Shown here piece after piece: positions 36,148 through 44,859 of a stretch of 64,000 nucleotides of DNA (position 1 is its first letter; each line of letters begins with the position of its first letter). The position numbers were made by a program, and so were the translations under genes. Source of the DNA: Streptomyces sp. NBC_01549. GTDB taxonomy: Bacteria; Actinomycetota; Actinomycetes; Streptomycetales; Streptomycetaceae. The stretch is taken from NCBI RefSeq assembly GCF_026339955.1, contig NZ_JAPEPW010000001.1, positions 6,345,001-6,409,000 of the forward strand, given 5' to 3'. The notes under the pieces are model-generated. The model worked only from the letters and a program-made list of their open reading frames with translations, searched no databases and was not told where the DNA came from.

Positions 36148-36618
36148 TCAATTCCCGTACGTCCCCTTGCAGATGACCGCTTCCGGGCTGTCCGCCTTCC
36201 AGCCCCCGTACTTCCGGCCGAGGGCGCACACGTCCGTGTTGTTCGGCAGGCCCTGTGGGGCGGGCGGGACGGCGATGCGGGGTGCGGGCGGGTGGGGCTC
36301 CGGGTGTGGGTGCGGGGCGGCGTTGTGCGGGTGGCGTGCGGCGGGCGCCTGGGGGGCGGCGGGCGCCGGGACGGGCGTACGGTGCGGCGCCGGAGCGCTC
36401 GGTGACGGCTTCCTGGACGGCCCGATGAGTTCCAGCGCCTCGCGCGCCGGCGCCTGCACGACCTGCGGGCCGGTCCTGCCGTCCGGACGTGGCGGCGAAG
36501 GCCGGGACGGCGCGGTCGGCAGGGTGGGAGCGGGCGGTCGCTGGACGGTCACACAGCCGGAGAGGGCGGCGGTGGCCACGGTTGCCAGGAGCGTTGCGGC
36601 GGTCGTCGTTCGATGCAC
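36148..36618 (-). CDS. Proline-rich lipoprotein
   Basis: A putative lipoprotein of about 156 residues from GTG 36618: HRTTTAATLLATVATAALSGC is a signal peptide ending in lipobox LSGC, followed by a long Pro/Ala/His-rich spacer and a conserved C-terminus with two cysteines (DVCALGRKYGGWKADSPEAVICKGTYG). The start is uncertain. The C-terminal motif recurs in Streptomyces secreted proteins of unknown function. Confidence 0.65.
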   Translation of the reverse strand: MHRTTTAATLLATVATAALSGCVTVQRPPAPTLPTAPSRPSPPRPDGRTGPQVVQAPAREALELIGPSRKPSPSAPAPHRTPVPAPAAPQAPAARHPHNAAPHPHPEPHPPAPRIAVPPAPQGLPNNTDVCALGRKYGGWKADSPEAVICKGTYGN

Positions 36619-36749
36619 CCGCTCAACTCTGCTGCGTTCGGCTCCCTTTGGGGAGCGGACAAGCGGAGGTTGCCCCACACGGGTGATGCTTCCGCCCCTC
36701 CGGAGGGCGCCGCTGTCCGCAAGGTGACCCGAAGCCGAGTCACGCTGCC

Positions 36750-37262
36750 TCACTCACCCGTGGCGCCGTCGATCCGCTCCCGGATGAGATCCGCGTGACC
36801 GTTGTGACGCGCGTACTCCTCGATCATGTGGGTGTAGATCCACCGCACGTTGATGGGGTCCTTGGTGAACTTGCTCTCGCCCTCGCAGACATCGTCCAAC
36901 GCGAAACGAGCCGCGTTGCGCCGGGCGATCCCGATCTCGGCCTGCCAGGTGGCGTACGCCTCGTCCCAGGTGTCCGCGTCGGTGAGATGGAACTCTCCGT
37001 CCCGGTCCTCGTCGCTGTAGTAGATCGGCCCCGGATCGTCGCCCACCAGGACCTTGCGGAACCAGCCCCGCTCCACCTCCGCCATGTGCCGCACCAGACC
37101 GAGCAGGGACAGCTCGGACGGCTGGACCGAGGCGGTCTTGAGCTGGGCGTCGTCGAGACCCGCGCATTTCATCTCGAGTGTTTCGCGGTGGTGGTCGAGC
37201 CAGCCCTCCAGCATGGACCGTTCGTCGGCGTCGGTGGCGGGTTCGGTGCGCTGCTTCGTCAT
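36750..37262 (-). CDS. DinB family protein (DUF664, mycothiol-transferase-like)
   Basis: A 170-residue four-helix protein of the DinB/YfiT superfamily. The three metal-binding histidines are visible in LVRHMAEVERGWF and THMIEEYARHNGHADLIRERI. Actinobacterial members are often thiol transferases using mycothiol. Start ATG 37262. Not related to the polymerase named DinB. Confidence 0.88.
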   Translation of the reverse strand: MTKQRTEPATDADERSMLEGWLDHHRETLEMKCAGLDDAQLKTASVQPSELSLLGLVRHMAEVERGWFRKVLVGDDPGPIYYSDEDRDGEFHLTDADTWDEAYATWQAEIGIARRNAARFALDDVCEGESKFTKDPINVRWIYTHMIEEYARHNGHADLIRERIDGATGE

Positions 37263-37551
37263 GCCCGTAGTTTCGTCGAGCGCGCGCTCGTTCACCAGGG
37301 CTTTCCTGCGAACGCGGAGTCGGTCGCGCAGCATTCCGGTCAACAACTCCCGCAACCCGTATCGCAGTTCGTCGACGCGGCGCACGCCATGCCGCCGCCC
37401 CTCGGGCAGGGCGGGCCGCGGGCCCCGTACGACCCGAATCGCCCGGAAGGCCGTCCAGGTCGCCCAGCGCACCGGCATCGTCGGCTATCCGGCCGTCGCA
37501 GCGGCCGTATGCTTCCGGCGAGGCCCGCGTCGGCAACTGAAGGAGACCCTG

Positions 37552-38463
37552 GTGAAGGTCGGCTGCATCGGACTCGGCGAGATCGCGCAGAAGGCGTACC
37601 TGCCGGTGCTCGGCGTCCAGCCGGGGGTCGAGCTGCATCTGCAGACGCGGACGCCCGCGACACTCGCCCGGGTCGGCGACAGCCTGCGCCTGCCGCAGCG
37701 GCAGCGGCACACCGACCTGTCGGAGCTGCTGGCGCAGAACCTCGACGCGGCGTTCGTGCACGCGGCCACCGTCGCGCACCCCGAGATCGTCACGCGGCTC
37801 CTGGAGGCGGGGGTGCCGACGTTCGTCGACAAGCCACTCGCGTACGAGCTCGCCGACTCCGAACGTCTGGTGCGGCTCGCGGAGGAGCGCAACGTCAGCC
37901 TCGCCGTCGGCTTCAACCGGCGTTACGCGCCCGGGTACACGCAGTGCGCCGAGCACCCCCGCGAGCTGATCGTGATGCAGAAGAACCGCATAGGTCTGCC
38001 CGAGGACGTGCGCACGATGGTCCTCGACGACTTCATCCACGTCGTGGACACGCTGCGGTTCCTGCTGCCGGGGCCGATCGACGACGTGATCGTACGGGCC
38101 CGGGTCGACGGTGGCCTGGTGCACCATGTCGTGCTGCAGCTCGTCGGGGACGGCTTCACGGCGCTCGGTGTGATGAACCGGATGAGCGGCTCGGCGGAGG
38201 AGATCCTCGAGGTCTCGGGGCAGGACACCAAGCGTCAGGTGGTCAACCTCGCCGAGGTGATCGACCACAAGGGGCAGCCGTCCGTGCGGCGGCGCGGGGA
38301 CTGGGTGCCGGTGGCCCGGCAGCGCGGGATCGAGCAGGGCGTGCTCGCCTTCCTCGACGCCGCGCGCGCGGGCAAGGTGCTCAGCGCCCGTGACGTGCTG
38401 GCGACTCATGAGCTGTGCGAGCGGGTGGTACGAGCGGTTCAGGAGCGGTCCGCCGCGGCCTGA
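37552..38463 (+). CDS. Gfo/Idh/MocA family oxidoreductase
   Basis: A 303-residue NAD(P)-dependent oxidoreductase: Rossmann motif CIGLGEIAQKAYLP, then TFVDKPLAYELADSERLVRLAEERNVSLAVGFNRRYAPGY, which contains the family's EKP-like (here DKP) motif. GTG 37552 follows AAGGAG. The last 83 nt overlap the 3' end of convergent lnt. Sugar or inositol-like substrate is typical; none is indicated by context. Confidence 0.9.
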   Translation: MKVGCIGLGEIAQKAYLPVLGVQPGVELHLQTRTPATLARVGDSLRLPQRQRHTDLSELLAQNLDAAFVHAATVAHPEIVTRLLEAGVPTFVDKPLAYELADSERLVRLAEERNVSLAVGFNRRYAPGYTQCAEHPRELIVMQKNRIGLPEDVRTMVLDDFIHVVDTLRFLLPGPIDDVIVRARVDGGLVHHVVLQLVGDGFTALGVMNRMSGSAEEILEVSGQDTKRQVVNLAEVIDHKGQPSVRRRGDWVPVARQRGIEQGVLAFLDAARAGKVLSARDVLATHELCERVVRAVQERSAAA

Positions 38464-39991
38464 ACGCCCGGAAGCCCTCCGTCGCGCACAGCGCCGCCAG
38501 GATGAGCAGCGCCGCGTGCACCGGCCAGTCGCCGAACCGGACGTACGGGGTGACGCCCCGCGCCAGCGGTACGTCGTACACCGCCGCCGTGCTCGCGTCC
38601 GTGCCGAGCCAGGAGCCGATCCGCTCGCCGCCCGGGCCGTAGACGGCCGAGACCCCCGTCAGTGTCGCGTGCACCATCGGGCGGCCGGTCTCGGCGGCCC
38701 GCAGTGCGGCGAGCGAGGCGTGCTGCTCGGGTGCCCAGCTGTGCTGGAAGGTCGAGGTCGAGGACTGCGCGAGCAGCACCTCGGCGCCGTCCTGGGCGAG
38801 ATGGCGGCTCATGTCGGGGAACGCCGTCTCGAAGCAGATCAGCGGGCCGACGCGCAGTCCGTGTCCGGTGTTCATCACGACCTGCTCGGTGCCCTTCCTG
38901 CGGTCCTCGCCCGCCGCCTTCCCGACCGAGGTCGCCCAGCCGAGGAGGGAACGCGCGGGTATGTACTCGCCGAAGGGGACGAGCCGCATCTTGTCGTAGC
39001 GGTCGCCGGTCGGGCCCTGCGGTCCCACCAGGACCGAACTCTTGTAGATCCCCGGGTGGTCGGAGCGGTGCGCGTCGACGTTCACCATGATGTCGGCGCC
39101 GGTCAGCCGGGACAGCGCGGCGAGCCGGTTCGCCAGGTCGGGACGGTTCGCGAGGTCGAAACCGACGCTGCTCTCGCCCCAGACGACGAGGTCAGGATCC
39201 TGTCCGGCGAGGGTGCGGGTGAGGGTCTCCTCGCGGGAGAAACGCGCCTCGGCACTGTTCGCGCCGCCGATCACCCCGGGCTGCACGACGGCGATCCGGA
39301 CCTGGCCCGTCACGTCCGGGCGAGGCGACCACACCCAGGTCGCCGAGGTCGCGGCGGCCGTCGCGACCAGTCCGGCGACGGCGGGCATACGGGACTCACG
39401 CACCGCGACCAGTACGGCGACCGCCACGTTGACGGCGACCACCAGGAAGCTGAGCAGCCACACCCCGCCGACGGACGCGAGCCGCAGTGCGGGTTCCACC
39501 TGCCACTGGCTCGACCCGAGCAGCCCCCAGGGTCCGCCGAAGCCCTGCCAGGACCGGACGAGTTCGACCATCAGCCAGCCTGACGGCAGCACGAGGAGCG
39601 CGGCCCCGACCCGCCCTGCCGATGGCACTCCGCCGAGGAACCGCCGTACGAGCCAGCCCCAGGGCGCCCACAGCGCGCCGAGCAGTGCCGCGATGACGAC
39701 CGTGAACACATTCAGACTCGGCAGCAGCCAGTGGTGCACGGCCAGCATGAATCCCAGCCCGCCGAGCCAGCCGTCGTACGCGGCCCGCCTGCCCGTCGGG
39801 GCCGAGCGGGCCAGCAGGATCCAGGGCACGAGGGCCACGTACGCGAACCACCACCACGAAGGGGCGGGGAAGGCGAGCATCGGCAGTGCGCCGGCCAGCG
39901 CGGCGACGATCGCGCGCCGCCACGGGGAGGCGAGCCAAAGACCGGTCCCACTGCCCGGCCAACGCTCGGGCCAACGCTCGGGCCACTTCAT
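38381..39991 (-). CDS. lnt: Apolipoprotein N-acyltransferase
   Basis: A 536-residue integral membrane enzyme that adds the third acyl chain to lipoproteins. Six to seven N-terminal membrane helices are followed by a nitrilase domain: catalytic Glu in VVWGESSVGF, Lys in YDKMRLVPFGEYIP, Cys in VGPLICFETAF. A WPERWPERWPGSG repeat opens the protein. ATG 39991 has GGGAGG 7 nt upstream. Its 3' end overlaps the convergent oxidoreductase gene by 83 nt. Confidence 0.93.
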   Translation of the reverse strand: MKWPERWPERWPGSGTGLWLASPWRRAIVAALAGALPMLAFPAPSWWWFAYVALVPWILLARSAPTGRRAAYDGWLGGLGFMLAVHHWLLPSLNVFTVVIAALLGALWAPWGWLVRRFLGGVPSAGRVGAALLVLPSGWLMVELVRSWQGFGGPWGLLGSSQWQVEPALRLASVGGVWLLSFLVVAVNVAVAVLVAVRESRMPAVAGLVATAAATSATWVWSPRPDVTGQVRIAVVQPGVIGGANSAEARFSREETLTRTLAGQDPDLVVWGESSVGFDLANRPDLANRLAALSRLTGADIMVNVDAHRSDHPGIYKSSVLVGPQGPTGDRYDKMRLVPFGEYIPARSLLGWATSVGKAAGEDRRKGTEQVVMNTGHGLRVGPLICFETAFPDMSRHLAQDGAEVLLAQSSTSTFQHSWAPEQHASLAALRAAETGRPMVHATLTGVSAVYGPGGERIGSWLGTDASTAAVYDVPLARGVTPYVRFGDWPVHAALLILAALCATEGFRAFRPRRTAPEPLVPPARTAHESPARHGR

Positions 39992-40076
39992 ACAGGGCCT
40001 CCCTCCCCGGGGGATGCCTCCAGTGTGCGCGTCGCGGACGATCTCCGACAGGGGGCGTCCGGTCAGGGCTTTCCGG

Positions 40077-40562
40077 TCAGGTGGCGGCGGGTTCCTGGCG
40101 TGGCTGCGGGGTGCGGCGCCACTTCTCCTGGACGACGACCTCGCGCAGGCGCCAGCCGAGGTGCGTACGCAGCAGACCGAAGGCGTACCGGCCGCCGCAC
40201 ACGAAATCGGGCGCGGTGGACCCACCGTCGTGGCCCGCGAACCGCATCGGATTGATGTAGTCCGCCTGGACCTGGGCCGTGTCGTCCGTGTCATGGTCCA
40301 GCACCCCGAACCGCAGCCGCCGGTTCACGATCAGATGCTGCCGCATGGGGAAGAGCTCCATGCTCTGTGCGAGCCATCCCGCGACCTCGTCGGCGTCGCC
40401 CTCGATACCGCCTGCCGAGCGGTAGTCGGCGCGTCCGTTCGGTGCGAACAGCCTCCGGTACGCCTCCCAGTCGCCGTCGTCGACCGCCACCGCGTATGCG
40501 GTGACGAGTTCGTCCACGGCGAACCGGTCCATCACGGTCGCGAGCTCCACACGCTGCGTCAT
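40077..40562 (-). CDS. Nuclear transport factor 2-like (SnoaL-type) protein
   Basis: A 161-residue NTF2-fold protein: DRFAVDELVTAYAVAVDDGDWEAYRRLFAPNGRADY at the N-terminus is typical of SnoaL/limonene-epoxide-hydrolase-like members. Catalytic assignment is not possible. ATG 40562. Its upstream region contains two adjacent sets of perfect tandem repeats. Confidence 0.85.
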   Translation of the reverse strand: MTQRVELATVMDRFAVDELVTAYAVAVDDGDWEAYRRLFAPNGRADYRSAGGIEGDADEVAGWLAQSMELFPMRQHLIVNRRLRFGVLDHDTDDTAQVQADYINPMRFAGHDGGSTAPDFVCGGRYAFGLLRTHLGWRLREVVVQEKWRRTPQPRQEPAAT

Positions 40563-40879
40563 CGGCTCAGTGTTGGCCACGGGACGTGCGCAGCCAAGGG
40601 GCGCGCCCCAATTGGCGTGCACCAATCGTGCACCAATATCGGTGGCCACGTATCGGTGGCCACGCCGGGTCGTGTCGAGGAACGGCCGGAGGCGTGACCA
40701 TCGACGTGGTGCGTGTTCTAGCTGCCGGTGGAGCGCGATGATCGCCGACTCGCCCACGCATCGGCCAACGGGTGGTCAAGACCGCGCATCCTGAAGCTGT
40801 CGCGTCTTGACCCAGTGTTCCGCCCGGAGTTGGATCTTGCCTGCCCATGCGGGTGTCCGGGCGGTGAGGGGGTACGACG
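40563..40879. other. 317-base divergent intergenic region
   Basis: Separates the NTF2-like gene (minus) and a membrane protein gene (plus). The left third contains the tandem repeats listed separately; the rest shows nothing beyond the GAGGGGG ribosome binding site of the plus gene. Confidence 0.5.
40616..40664. repeat. Adjacent perfect tandem repeats (11 bp x2, 14 bp x2)
   Basis: CGTGCACCAAT occurs twice in tandem (40616-40637), immediately followed by TATCGGTGGCCACG twice in tandem (40637-40664). They lie 54-102 nt upstream of the NTF2-like start and may be operator sites. Confidence 0.85.
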
Positions 40880-41458
40880 GTGGCTGGTGACGCCCGCGAC
40901 GGGCTGATACGCGTGGTGTATCTGGAGCGGATGTCCGCGCTGATGATGGCCGTGGGTGCGGTGCTGTCCGAAGCGGCGCTGCTCGCCCTGGTCGGCACGG
41001 CTCACCACCGCGAGGTGCTGATGGTGGGATCGCTCGCGATCGTCTTCGTGTCCCTGGTGGTGCTGCCGATGTGTCTTCGTCTCCCCGCCCGGCTGCGCCG
41101 CACGTACGACGATGCCGTGCCGATCGGGAGCGTCGCCGAACCGCTCGACGGGCAGGACGCGGTGCGGCGGCTGTCGCTGCGGCGCATGGCGGGCTTCGTG
41201 GGTGTCTTGGCCTGCTGGTTGCTGTTCATCGGCGTGACGTCCCGTCAGGTGATGCCGCCGATCATGCTGGTCGTCCTGGCCGTGGCGCAGTGGGCGCGGT
41301 CCCGGGCGACCGCGGGCTGGGAGCGTGTGAACGGGGCCGTGCTGTGGCAGGGCGTCCCCGGGCTGCGGCGAGCCCGAGGCCGTGTGTTCCGCGTGCCGTC
41401 CGGCGCTGCGTACCCCGTCGCCCGGTTCCGCAACTCTCCAGATGCCCAAGGCAGTTGA
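40880..41458 (+). CDS. Hypothetical multi-pass membrane protein
   Basis: A 192-residue protein with about four membrane segments (around 20-40, 45-65, 105-122 and 125-140) and a basic C-terminal tail. No family is recognised. GTG 40880 follows GAGGGGG. It may be co-oriented with the SDR gene but has a 130-nt gap before it. Confidence 0.7.
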   Translation: MAGDARDGLIRVVYLERMSALMMAVGAVLSEAALLALVGTAHHREVLMVGSLAIVFVSLVVLPMCLRLPARLRRTYDDAVPIGSVAEPLDGQDAVRRLSLRRMAGFVGVLACWLLFIGVTSRQVMPPIMLVVLAVAQWARSRATAGWERVNGAVLWQGVPGLRRARGRVFRVPSGAAYPVARFRNSPDAQGS

Positions 41459-41516
41459 GGCAGGAGCAGACGCGGGTGCGGTGGGGCTCCGTCACCCCCT
41501 GCCCGGCGGTGTGTCC

Positions 41517-41535
41517 TCGATCGTAGAGTGATCGA
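41517..41535 (+). promoter_or_regulatory. Palindrome over the -10 of the SDR gene
   Basis: TCGATC-GTAGAGT-GATCGA: a 6-bp inverted repeat that encloses a TAGAGT -10 (41524-41529). No -35 is clear; repressor binding would block the promoter. Confidence 0.45.
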
Positions 41536-41591
41536 AGACGAGCACGGCTCGAGCCCGGCCCGGGTTGCCCGTTCCCCACCAGGAGGCACGT

Positions 41592-42332
41592 ATGACACGT
41601 CATGTCACCGTCGTCACGGGCGGCAGCCGGGGGATCGGTGCCGCGACCTGTGCGCGACTCGCGGCGGACGGGCACGACGTGGTGGTGGGGTACGTGCGCG
41701 ACGGCGCCGCCGCGGAGTGGACCGCGAGAGCCGTCCGTGCGGCGGGGGCGCGCTGTGTCACGGTCCAGGTGGACACCTCCGACGAGGACGACGTCGAGCG
41801 GCTCTTCGACACGGCGGCGGACCGGCTCGGGCCGGTGACGGGGCTGGTGAACAACGCCGGTGTGACCGGTCCGCTCGGCAGGCTCGCGGACACCGACCCC
41901 GCGGATCTACGGCGCGTGGTGGACGTCAACCTGCTGGGCACGCTGCTGTGTTCGCGTCGGGCCGCCCGGTCCATGGCGGCCTGGGGGAGCGGCGTCATCG
42001 TCAATGTGTCCTCGACGGCGGCCACACTCGGCAGCCCCGGTGACTTCGTCCACTACGCGGCGACCAAGGCCGCCGTCGACGCCCTGACGGTGGGTCTCGC
42101 CAAGGAACTCGGCCCGGACGGCATCCGCGTCAACGCGGTCGCACCCGGCATGATCGCCACGGAGATGCACGCCACCAGCGGAGATCCGGGCCGAGCTGAG
42201 CGCGCCGCCTCGTCGATTCCGCTGCGCCGCGTCGGTCAGGCCGAGGAAGTCGCCGCGGCCATCGCTTGGTTGATGTCGCCCGATGCGTCGTACACGACGG
42301 GGACGGTGTTGCGCGTGTCCGGGGGACGGTGA
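41592..42332 (+). CDS. SDR family oxidoreductase
   Basis: A 246-residue classical SDR: VVTGGSRGIGAATC, NNAGVTGP, IVNVSSTAATLG and YAATKAAVDAL. VVGYVRDG after beta-2 suggests NADP(H). ATG 41592 follows AGGAGG. Substrate unknown. Confidence 0.92.
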   Translation: MTRHVTVVTGGSRGIGAATCARLAADGHDVVVGYVRDGAAAEWTARAVRAAGARCVTVQVDTSDEDDVERLFDTAADRLGPVTGLVNNAGVTGPLGRLADTDPADLRRVVDVNLLGTLLCSRRAARSMAAWGSGVIVNVSSTAATLGSPGDFVHYAATKAAVDALTVGLAKELGPDGIRVNAVAPGMIATEMHATSGDPGRAERAASSIPLRRVGQAEEVAAAIAWLMSPDASYTTGTVLRVSGGR

Positions 42333-42395
42333 GCCCCGGCAGAGAGGCCGGTCATCGGCCCTTGGACTTCGCGCGGGTCCCCATGCCCCCCGGTC

Positions 42396-42575
42396 TCACG
42401 CGGCCTCGACGACCTCTCCGCGTATCGCTTCCGCCCACTTCACGACCAGCAGCTCGTACTCCGCGCGCTCCTGGGCGGAGAGGGAGCCGCCCGCGCGCAT
42501 CCACAAGGCGCGGATCTGTTCGTTGAGCACGGCAGCGGACCGCACGGAACCAGAGGACATTAAATCGGGGGACAT
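42396..42575 (-). CDS. Small hypothetical protein (59 residues)
   Basis: A 59-residue helical protein: a basic/polar N-terminus and VLNEQIRALWMRAGGSLSAQERAEYELLVVKWAEAIRGEVVEAA. ATG 42575 lies 7 nt after a TAGGCT -10 (42583-42588), a leaderless arrangement that supports this start over the ATGs at 42560 and 42605. I do not recognise its function. Confidence 0.65.
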   Translation of the reverse strand: MSPDLMSSGSVRSAAVLNEQIRALWMRAGGSLSAQERAEYELLVVKWAEAIRGEVVEAA

Positions 42576-42759
42576 GCGGACCAGCCTAGGGGCAAGGGCT
42601 GACACAGCGCTACCGGGTGGCTACTCGACCCGTATGCGGTTCGTCACGGCCGACGCGGAGCGACGCGAATGGGCTCAGTCGATCCATACGACGACGCACT
42701 GGCCCCGGAGTTGAGCGGTGACGTACGCGTCTATCAATCCCCAGTCGGTGTCCACCGCG

Positions 42760-42782
42760 CCGAGTACTCCGGAGTGACTCGG
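42760..42782. terminator. Hairpin downstream of the HxlR gene
   Basis: CCGAGT and ACTCGG flank an ACTCCGGAGT core, making a nearly perfect 23-bp palindrome about 90 nt past the HxlR stop. Confidence 0.45.
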
Positions 42783-42869
42783 CGAACCGCCTGGGTCAGG
42801 GCCATGCGCTGGAGTATGGGCAGGTCGGAGGTGTGCCGTCGCCCGGGTTTCGCCGTGGCCGGGATCGGC

Positions 42870-43301
42870 TTACCGCCGCTCGGCCCAGGCGTGGGACCAG
42901 TCGAGCAGCGGCTCCATCGCGGTGACCAGGTCGTCTCCGAGCGCGGTGAGGTGCCATGCCGGCTGCGTCGCCGTCGCTGTCGACGTGGCGATGCCCGCCT
43001 CGCGGAGTTCCGTGAGGCGCGTGGACAGGACGCTGGACGACATGCCGTCGCAGCGGCGCTGGAGGTCCCGGAAGCCGATCGGGGCGCCGTTGACGTGGAG
43101 TTCCCAGATGACCCGCAGTGTCCAGCGTCGGCCGAGCAGATCCAGCGCCGCCATGACGGGACGACCGGTGGCCGAGCCGCGCACAGGGCGGCCGGGACCG
43201 GGGACCGAGCTGCCCGTGCCCTCGTAAGGGCCGCCGGGACCCGGGGCGCCCCGCGTCGCAGTACCGGAAGTCGAATCGTTCGGCGCAGGTGTCGTGCCCA
43301 A
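42870..43301 (-). CDS. HxlR family transcriptional regulator
   Basis: A winged-helix regulator of about 143 residues: ALDLLGRRWTLRVIWELHVNGAPIGFRDLQRRCDGMSSSVLSTRLTELREAGI is the HxlR core. The start is uncertain: TTG 43301 has GAGAGGT 6 nt upstream; GTG 43337 would abut the operator. Divergent from a carboxymuconolactone decarboxylase-like gene with a perfect palindrome between, so it very likely controls that gene. Confidence 0.85.
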   Translation of the reverse strand: MGTTPAPNDSTSGTATRGAPGPGGPYEGTGSSVPGPGRPVRGSATGRPVMAALDLLGRRWTLRVIWELHVNGAPIGFRDLQRRCDGMSSSVLSTRLTELREAGIATSTATATQPAWHLTALGDDLVTAMEPLLDWSHAWAERR

Positions 43302-43338
43302 GTGCGTACCTCTCGCAGGGAGCCGCTCACCTCTCACT

Positions 43339-43365
43339 CTTGCGCTTCGATTTCAGAAGCGCAAG
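43339..43365. promoter_or_regulatory. HxlR-type operator
   Basis: CTTGCGCTTC-N7-GAAGCGCAAG is a perfect 10-bp inverted repeat midway between the divergent HxlR and carboxymuconolactone decarboxylase-like genes. Confidence 0.75.
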
Positions 43366-43375
43366 GCTGCGAGCC

Positions 43376-43951
43376 ATGAAGCAGCGCATCGACGGCGTCA
43401 CGCCGCCCTACGAGCCAGAGACCGACCGCGCGTTACGCCGGTGGATGCCGCCCGGTGTCACCCGCGAACCTCTGATGCTGTTCGAGGTGCTGGAGCGCCA
43501 CCCGGACCTCGCCTCACGCATGCGGGCACTGGGCGCGGGTCTCCTCGTCCACGGCCGGCTGAGCGACGCCGACCGGGAACTCGTCATCGCCCGTGTCACG
43601 GCCCGCTCCGGATGCGCGTACGAGTGGGGCGTCCACATGGCGACGTACGCCGAGACGGCCGGACTCGCTCCGCGCCAGGTGGCGCTCACGGCGACCGGCG
43701 AACCCGGCGATCCGGCCTGGTCTGTCCGGCAGGCCGCGCTGCTCCGCGCCGTCGACGAACTGCACGACACGGCCCACGTGAGCAACGCGGCGTGGAGCGG
43801 ACTGCGGGAGCACCTCGACGAGCCCGAAGTCCTGGAGCTGCTGGTCCTCGCGGGCTGGTACCGCACGATCGCGTACGTCGCCAACGGCGCGCGGATCGAG
43901 CCGGAACCCTGGGCACTCGCCCTGCCCGGGACGGACCGCCCGGGCGCCTGA
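43376..43951 (+). CDS. Carboxymuconolactone decarboxylase family protein
   Basis: A 191-residue AhpD-like protein. The core is RELVIARVTARSGCAYEWGVHMATYAETAGL, with one cysteine and the conserved E-x-x-x-H rather than CxxC, so it is not a classic AhpD peroxidase. ATG 43376 begins 10 nt after the operator. HxlR regulators commonly sense oxidants or aldehydes, so a detoxification role is plausible. Confidence 0.88.
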   Translation: MKQRIDGVTPPYEPETDRALRRWMPPGVTREPLMLFEVLERHPDLASRMRALGAGLLVHGRLSDADRELVIARVTARSGCAYEWGVHMATYAETAGLAPRQVALTATGEPGDPAWSVRQAALLRAVDELHDTAHVSNAAWSGLREHLDEPEVLELLVLAGWYRTIAYVANGARIEPEPWALALPGTDRPGA

Positions 43952-43983
43952 GGGGGCCTGTGAGGGGGCGCCTTCGGTGAGCG

Positions 43984-44859
43984 TCAGCCCGCGGACTCGG
44001 CCGCGTGCGGGCTCAGTCCGCCCGTGGCCACCAGCGCGATGATGACGATGCCGAGGGCGATCCGGTACCAGACGAACGGCATGAAGCTCTTGTGCGAGAT
44101 GAACTTCATGAACCACGCGATGACCGCGTAACCGACCGCGAACGCGATCACCGTCGCGAAGATGGTCGGCCCCCACGACACATGGCCGTTCGCGGTGGCG
44201 TCCTTGACCTCGAAGGTGCCCGAGGCGAGCACGGCCGGCATGGCGAGGAGGAAGGAGTAACGGGCCGCGGCCTCACGGGTGTAGCCCATGAACAGACCGC
44301 CGCTGATGGTCGCGCCGGACCGCGAGACACCGGGGATCAGCGCCATCGCCTGGCAGAGGCCGTACAGCAGGCCGTCCTTGGCGTTCAGGTTCTCGAGGGT
44401 CTTGCGCTGCTTCGGCGCCCGGTGCTTGCCACCGGTCTCGTCGCGCGCCGCGAGCCGGTCCGCGACACCGATGACGACGCCCATGACGATCAGCATCGTC
44501 GCGGTGACCCGCAGATCCCGGAACGGCCCCTCGATCTGGTCCTTGAGGGTCAGGCCGAGCACGCCGATGGGTATGGAGCCGACGATGACCAGCCAGCCCA
44601 TCTGGGCGTCGTGGTCCCTGCGCATCTCCTTGTTCGTGAGCGAGCGGAACCACGCCGCGAGGATCCGGCCGACGTCCTTGCGGAAGTAGATCAGTACCGC
44701 CGCCTCCGTGCCGAGCTGGGTGATCGCGGTGAAGGCCGCTCCGGGGTCCTTCCAGCCGGAGAACGCCGCGGTCAGGCGCAGGTGCGCGCTGGAGGAGACG
44801 GGAAGGAATTCGGTCAGCCCCTGGACGAGTCCGAGGATGAGGGATTCAAACCAAGACAT
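43984..44859 (-). CDS. uppP: Undecaprenyl-diphosphate phosphatase
   Basis: A 291-residue membrane enzyme that recycles undecaprenyl pyrophosphate for cell-wall synthesis and can give bacitracin tolerance. The two active-site motifs are VQGLTEFLPVSSSAHL and ALIPGVSRSGATISGGL. About eight membrane helices. ATG 44859 is the family start; a longer open frame runs upstream without homology. Confidence 0.96.
   Translation of the reverse strand: MSWFESLILGLVQGLTEFLPVSSSAHLRLTAAFSGWKDPGAAFTAITQLGTEAAVLIYFRKDVGRILAAWFRSLTNKEMRRDHDAQMGWLVIVGSIPIGVLGLTLKDQIEGPFRDLRVTATMLIVMGVVIGVADRLAARDETGGKHRAPKQRKTLENLNAKDGLLYGLCQAMALIPGVSRSGATISGGLFMGYTREAAARYSFLLAMPAVLASGTFEVKDATANGHVSWGPTIFATVIAFAVGYAVIAWFMKFISHKSFMPFVWYRIALGIVIIALVATGGLSPHAAESAG

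Noticed and set aside
36750..37262. DNA polymerase IV-related function from the name DinB
   Set aside because: It is the unrelated four-helix DinB/YfiT metal-binding fold; the polymerase is at 6728.
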